In this document: one piece after another, positions 60,201 to 64,000 of the stretch | Layout: each line of letters starts with the position of its first letter | Numbering within the stretch: position 1 is the first letter of the stretch | NCBI GenBank assembly: GCA_000611775.1 | Contig: KK106984.1 | Coordinates: 3,133,088 to 3,197,087, forward strand | DNA length: 64,000 nt | Direction: 5' to 3' | Source: Umbilicaria muhlenbergii | Lineage: Eukaryota; Ascomycota; Lecanoromycetes; Umbilicariales; Umbilicariaceae | Program-made: the position numbers and the translations under genes | The notes under the pieces: generated by a model | Told to the model about the DNA's origin: nothing | Databases searched by the model: none | What the model saw: the letters and a program-made list of their open reading frames with translations, nothing else

Positions 60201-63159
60201 AGTAAAGGAAAAATTACCTCATCAGTATTAAAAGTTTGTGAAGGTTTTCAGCAAGGCAGCATCAGATCAGCTGCCTCTACACAAGGAAAAAGTGAATCAT
60301 GATATCATCTTGAAAGATGAAAACAATCTGACCTCAAGTTCCTTGTACAGCATGTCACTGAAGCAGTTGAAGTTAATCAAGGCTTATCTTGAAAATCATC
60401 TGAAAAAGAGTTTCATAATCTTTAGTGATGCTTTTTACATGTCATCAGTTCTCTTTGCAAAGAAACTTGAAGAGGGGTGATGTTTTTATGTTGACTACTG
60501 AAAGCTTAATATAATCATTAAGAAGGATAAGTACTCCTTGCCTTTAATTAAAGAGACTTTAGCATGATTGACTAAAGTAAATGTTTTTATCAAGCTGAAT
60601 GTTAAGCAGGTGTTCTACTGAATACAGATGAAAAAGTCTGTCAAGAATTTAATCATCTTTCAAATGAGGTACAGATCTTACAAATATAAGATTTTATCTT
60701 TCAGTCTTTGCAACAAATCTGCCTTCTTTTAAAGGTATATCAACAACATCTTATTCAATCACCTGAATAATTTCTGCATGATTTATGTGGATGATATTTT
60801 GATCTACTCAGAGGATTCATTGAAACATGACACTCAAGTCAAAAAGGTGCTTCAACACCTTAAGAAAGCAAGTCTACAAGTGAACATAAAGAAGAGTGAG
60901 TTCAACATTCAGTTTATCAAGTTTCTGAGCTTCATCATCAGCACTGAAGATATTATAATGAACTCAGACAAAGTTTCTGTTGTCAAGAACTGATTGTTAT
61001 TAAAATTAATTAAAGAAATTTAATCCTTCCTGAGATTCTGTAACTTCTATTGTTGCTCATTGAAAAAATGAGGTTGAGTTGTACATCTGTTGACAAAGCT
61101 GACTGCAAAAGGGGCCTGGCACCTCTTAAGAGAGCTGAAAATTCAAGCTTTTGAGAAGGCAAAAGAGCTGATGTTATCAGATGCTGTCTGAGCTCACTAC
61201 TCATCTTATTTAAAAACTTGAATGAAGACAGACGTCAGCAGTGAAGTTGTTACAGAAGTGCTCACTCAACAACAGAAAGATGACAAGTGAAAATCTGCAA
61301 TTTACTTCTCAAAGACAATGTCACCTGAGGAAATGTGATATGAGATTCATGACAGAGAGATGCTAGCAGTTGTTAAAGCTCTTCAAGAATGATGTAACAT
61401 GTTATTAAGCTTATAAGCAGCCCCTTTTGTCACAATTAAAGATCATCATGCTTTAAAGTACTTTATCATCAAGTGATTACTTAATTCACGGCAAGCTAGA
61501 TGAGCTGATATTGTGACAGATTATAACTTCAAGATTACTTATCACTCAGGAACAATCAACATTGTTGTTGATGCTCTGATAAGAAAACACAGTGAGTTGA
61601 TCACTCAGAAAGAAAAGAACATCACTGCATGAACACAGCTGTTTCTGAATTCTATCAGCATAATAACTGCAATAAGTGAGGGTTCAATGAATGTTGAAAG
61701 TGATTCACTGAATGAGATTGAACAAGTGAAAAATTCTTATCAGCTGATGAATCAGATTCTGCAAGTCAATCACTCTCATGAATCACTGAATCAGTATCAT
61801 CAGATGACAAGAAAGAAGAAACAGAGCTGAAAGCTTTAAGATAATCTTCTTACATGATTTAAAAAGCTCATGATGTCAGATGTTGACACTTTGTGAACTC
61901 ATTTAATTAATGAAGCTCATTCAACGCCAGTGATGATGCACTCAGGCAAGACTAAGACAGCAAAGCTGTTGTTAATTCAGTATTACTGATCAGGTCTGTC
62001 AAATGACTGTTTAATTTTTATTTTGAACTGCTGAACATGCTGTTGAATGCATGTACTCTGAGACAAGACCTCAGGCCTACTTCACTCTTTATTAATTGAA
62101 GATAAGTGCTGACAGCATGTCTCATTCAACTTTAAATCCTTCTCACAGGACAAGAAAGGCTTTGACAACATATTTATTATTATTGATCACTTTAAAAAAA
62201 GGGCCTTCTCACTGTCATATCAAAAGACAGTTACAGCAACTCAAGTTGTGTAATTATATTATGAGTACATCTGAAGAATTTATGAAACACTTGAGACAAC
62301 AACATTGAACTGAGGGCCTCAATTCATCTCAGCATTCATGAATGAACTCTGCAAGCTTGTGAGGGTAAAGCAAAAGCTTTCAACAGCATATCATTCACAG
62401 ATGAACAGAAGCACTGAGGTACTGAATTAATACATCAATCAACAGCTTCATCTTTTCATGAATCACTTTCAGGACAACTGATCAGACCTTTTATCAGAAA
62501 TGAATTTCACTCAAGTGATTCTCACTCATGAGTTCACAGGCATGTCACCTTATGAGTTGAAGTTAAAACAAACCCCTCATTTACACTTTTATTGAAAAGG
62601 ATGAATGCAATCCTTAAACACTGTAAAAGAGCAACTGACAAAAGAAGAAGCTCAGACCTTTGTTATCAAAACTCATGACACAGTTAAATGAGCAAAGAAA
62701 AACCTGAAATGAGCTTAAAATAAGATGACAAATCAGGCAAATAAGCACTGAAGGGAACTGAACTTCTTCATCAGAGACTGAGTTTATGTTACTCAAAAGA
62801 GTTGAATCACTGAAAGACTTAACTTAAAGTTGAATCATCAAGTGGCAGGCCTTTATCAAATCCTCAGCATGAAAGATCACTCTTATGTTTTAAAGTTACT
62901 TGAACACATGAAGATGAACAACATCTTTCATGCTGATCATTTAAGGAAAGTGATGAATAATTTAATGCTGAATTAAATTCAGGACCTGAAGTTGCTGACT
63001 GAAGTTAATGATCAGCCTGAGTACACAGTGAAAAATTTTTTAGCAAGCTGAATTCACAACAACATTCTGCAATATTAAGTGACTTGAGAGGGATATGATT
63101 CAGACTCAGAATGATATGATGCTGTTGATTTTATAAAATCACCTCAAAAGATAAAGGAC
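57251..63159 (+). mobile_element. G: Ty3/Gypsy chromovirus, broken, interrupted or ended at 63159
   Basis: Transcribed rightward. Parts: gag about 58380-58960, CCHC-type zinc knuckle about 59040-59090, protease about 59240-59560, RT about 60235-60990 (open blocks at 60238-60480 with QLPLHKEKVNHDI, and 60778-60993 with the catalytic YVDDIL), RNase H about 61200-61600, integrase about 61860-62960, chromodomain about 63020-63150. The left limit is a guess: 57250-58380 shows no LTR that I can pair. On the right, family A LTR DNA starts at 63160, so G's own 3' end is missing or lies beyond the window. Many breaks. Confidence 0.78.
60778..60993 (+). pseudogene. Reverse transcriptase palm remnant of G
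   Basis: 71 open codons starting at the catalytic block (MIYVDDILIYSEDSLKHD) and running into the thumb. It is the clearest RT signature in the right-hand block and places G firmly in Ty3/Gypsy. Fossil fragment. Confidence 0.85.
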
Positions 63160-64000
63160 TGTTATGACTCCTGCATTATAATATTAACAAAGTATGCAGT
63201 GTGAGTGTACACATGATATTACTCATCATGCCCACCTTGCTCATCTGTTGAGCATGATGAGCATGAAGTGTTACATCATGTTGCTCACCTTGCTAAAAGT
63301 AATGAGCATGATGAGCACACTGAGCACATGAGTCTTCTATAGTTTATATAATCACAGGTAGATTCATAGTTAGGAGCTCATGCTCAACTCATGTATTAAA
63401 TGCAATCTCTTAAGTTTATGACTATTAGTTCCCTCACTTGATCTTAACCTTAAAGGTTGTTACATGATCATGATAATTCATTGAATTTTGTTTAGTTCAT
63501 TGAATCATACTTATAGTTCATTAAATGATAATATCACTTCAGTCATTATGACATCACCTGTTACACTTTGAGCATCAACTTATGAGGTATCAGTCATGCA
63601 ATGAACTGACTCATCAGTCTCAAGGTGTTCAAATCCTCTGATAGAGAAAAATCAGTCACTGAACATCTTTTTGACAAAGTAGTTCAAGTTAAGATTCTGT
63701 TACTGAATAAGTTCCTTGATGAGAGAAGAATGTTAAACTCATTTTTCACTCAGCTTGACATGTACCTGTGATTCAACAGAAATCAGAGAAAGTGTTGTTC
63801 ATCTTCTCATTCCTGAGGTCAGATGCTTTGAACTGATTTAAATTTATCCTTCAAGATTATCTTGACAACAAAACTGAAGATCAGGATAATCTGATTAATG
63901 AGATCTTTCATGATTTAAGGAAGTTCAAGAAGCAGATAAGAATAATGTTTAAAACAGTTGATGAAAAAAGAACAGTGAAGTGAGAGATTTGCAACATTCA
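63160..64000 (+). mobile_element. A3: 5' end of a third family A chromovirus, cut by the window edge
   Basis: The 5' LTR is 63160-63565 (TGTTATGACTCC...CCTGTTACA, 406 bp), followed directly by ctttgagcatcaactta and gag, in the order and spacing seen in E1 and E2 on the other strand. Gag runs to base 64000 without ending. A target duplication cannot be checked because the 3' end is outside. Broken frames. Confidence 0.9.

Noticed and set aside
8560-64000. Mitochondrial DNA or a non-standard genetic code in the AT-rich blocks
   Set aside because: The blocks are nested nuclear LTR elements with target duplications, flanked by normally coded nuclear genes. Broken frames are better explained by C-to-T mutation.
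8560-64000. Starship captain (DUF3435), Helitron helicase or Polinton-type capsid genes
   Set aside because: I looked for their signatures on both strands and saw none; all recognisable proteins in the blocks are Ty3/Gypsy.

Overview
The window looks like nuclear DNA of a filamentous ascomycete (Pezizomycotina). It has introns of 42-105 bases with GTRNGT donors and CTRAY branch points, a highly reducing polyketide synthase, a fungal rhodopsin-type membrane protein, a bZIP/ankyrin (bANK, TOXE-like) regulator, and two sharply bounded AT-rich, CpG-poor blocks made of mutated, nested chromodomain-type Ty3/Gypsy elements. The species cannot be named from the sequence.

Layout. 1-8.5 kb is gene DNA: the last 1,909 codons of a highly reducing polyketide synthase (AT-DH-pseudo-MT-ER-KR-ACP, KS lying off the left edge), then a convergent short-chain dehydrogenase. 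8.6-41.6 kb is an AT-rich block. In it, element E2 (family A) carries element E1 of the same family, a solo LTR of the same family and two hAT-type non-autonomous transposons. Three copies of an unclassified repeat (family C) flank it. Two elements of a second LTR family (D1, D2) follow, separated by an unclassified AT-rich tract. Several target-site duplications, and empty sites in sister copies, prove the order of insertion.

42.2-47.5 kb is a small gene island: a rhodopsin-domain membrane protein, a secreted BBE-type FAD oxidase transcribed divergently from it, and a bANK transcription factor convergent with the oxidase. A near-perfect 15-bp minisatellite lies at 48.6-49.0 kb. 49.3-64.0 kb is a second AT-rich block with two more chromovirus fossils (families F and G), an 18/36-bp tandem array next to a 5-N assembly gap, and the 5' end of a third family-A element that runs off the right edge.

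How the genes may work together. A highly reducing PKS, a tailoring SDR, a flavin oxidase and a bANK regulator are the usual parts of a fungal secondary-metabolite locus. The 33-kb transposon block between the PKS/SDR pair and the oxidase/regulator island may have split one cluster, as at the repeat-rich toxin loci of Cochliobolus. That is inference. No product can be named.
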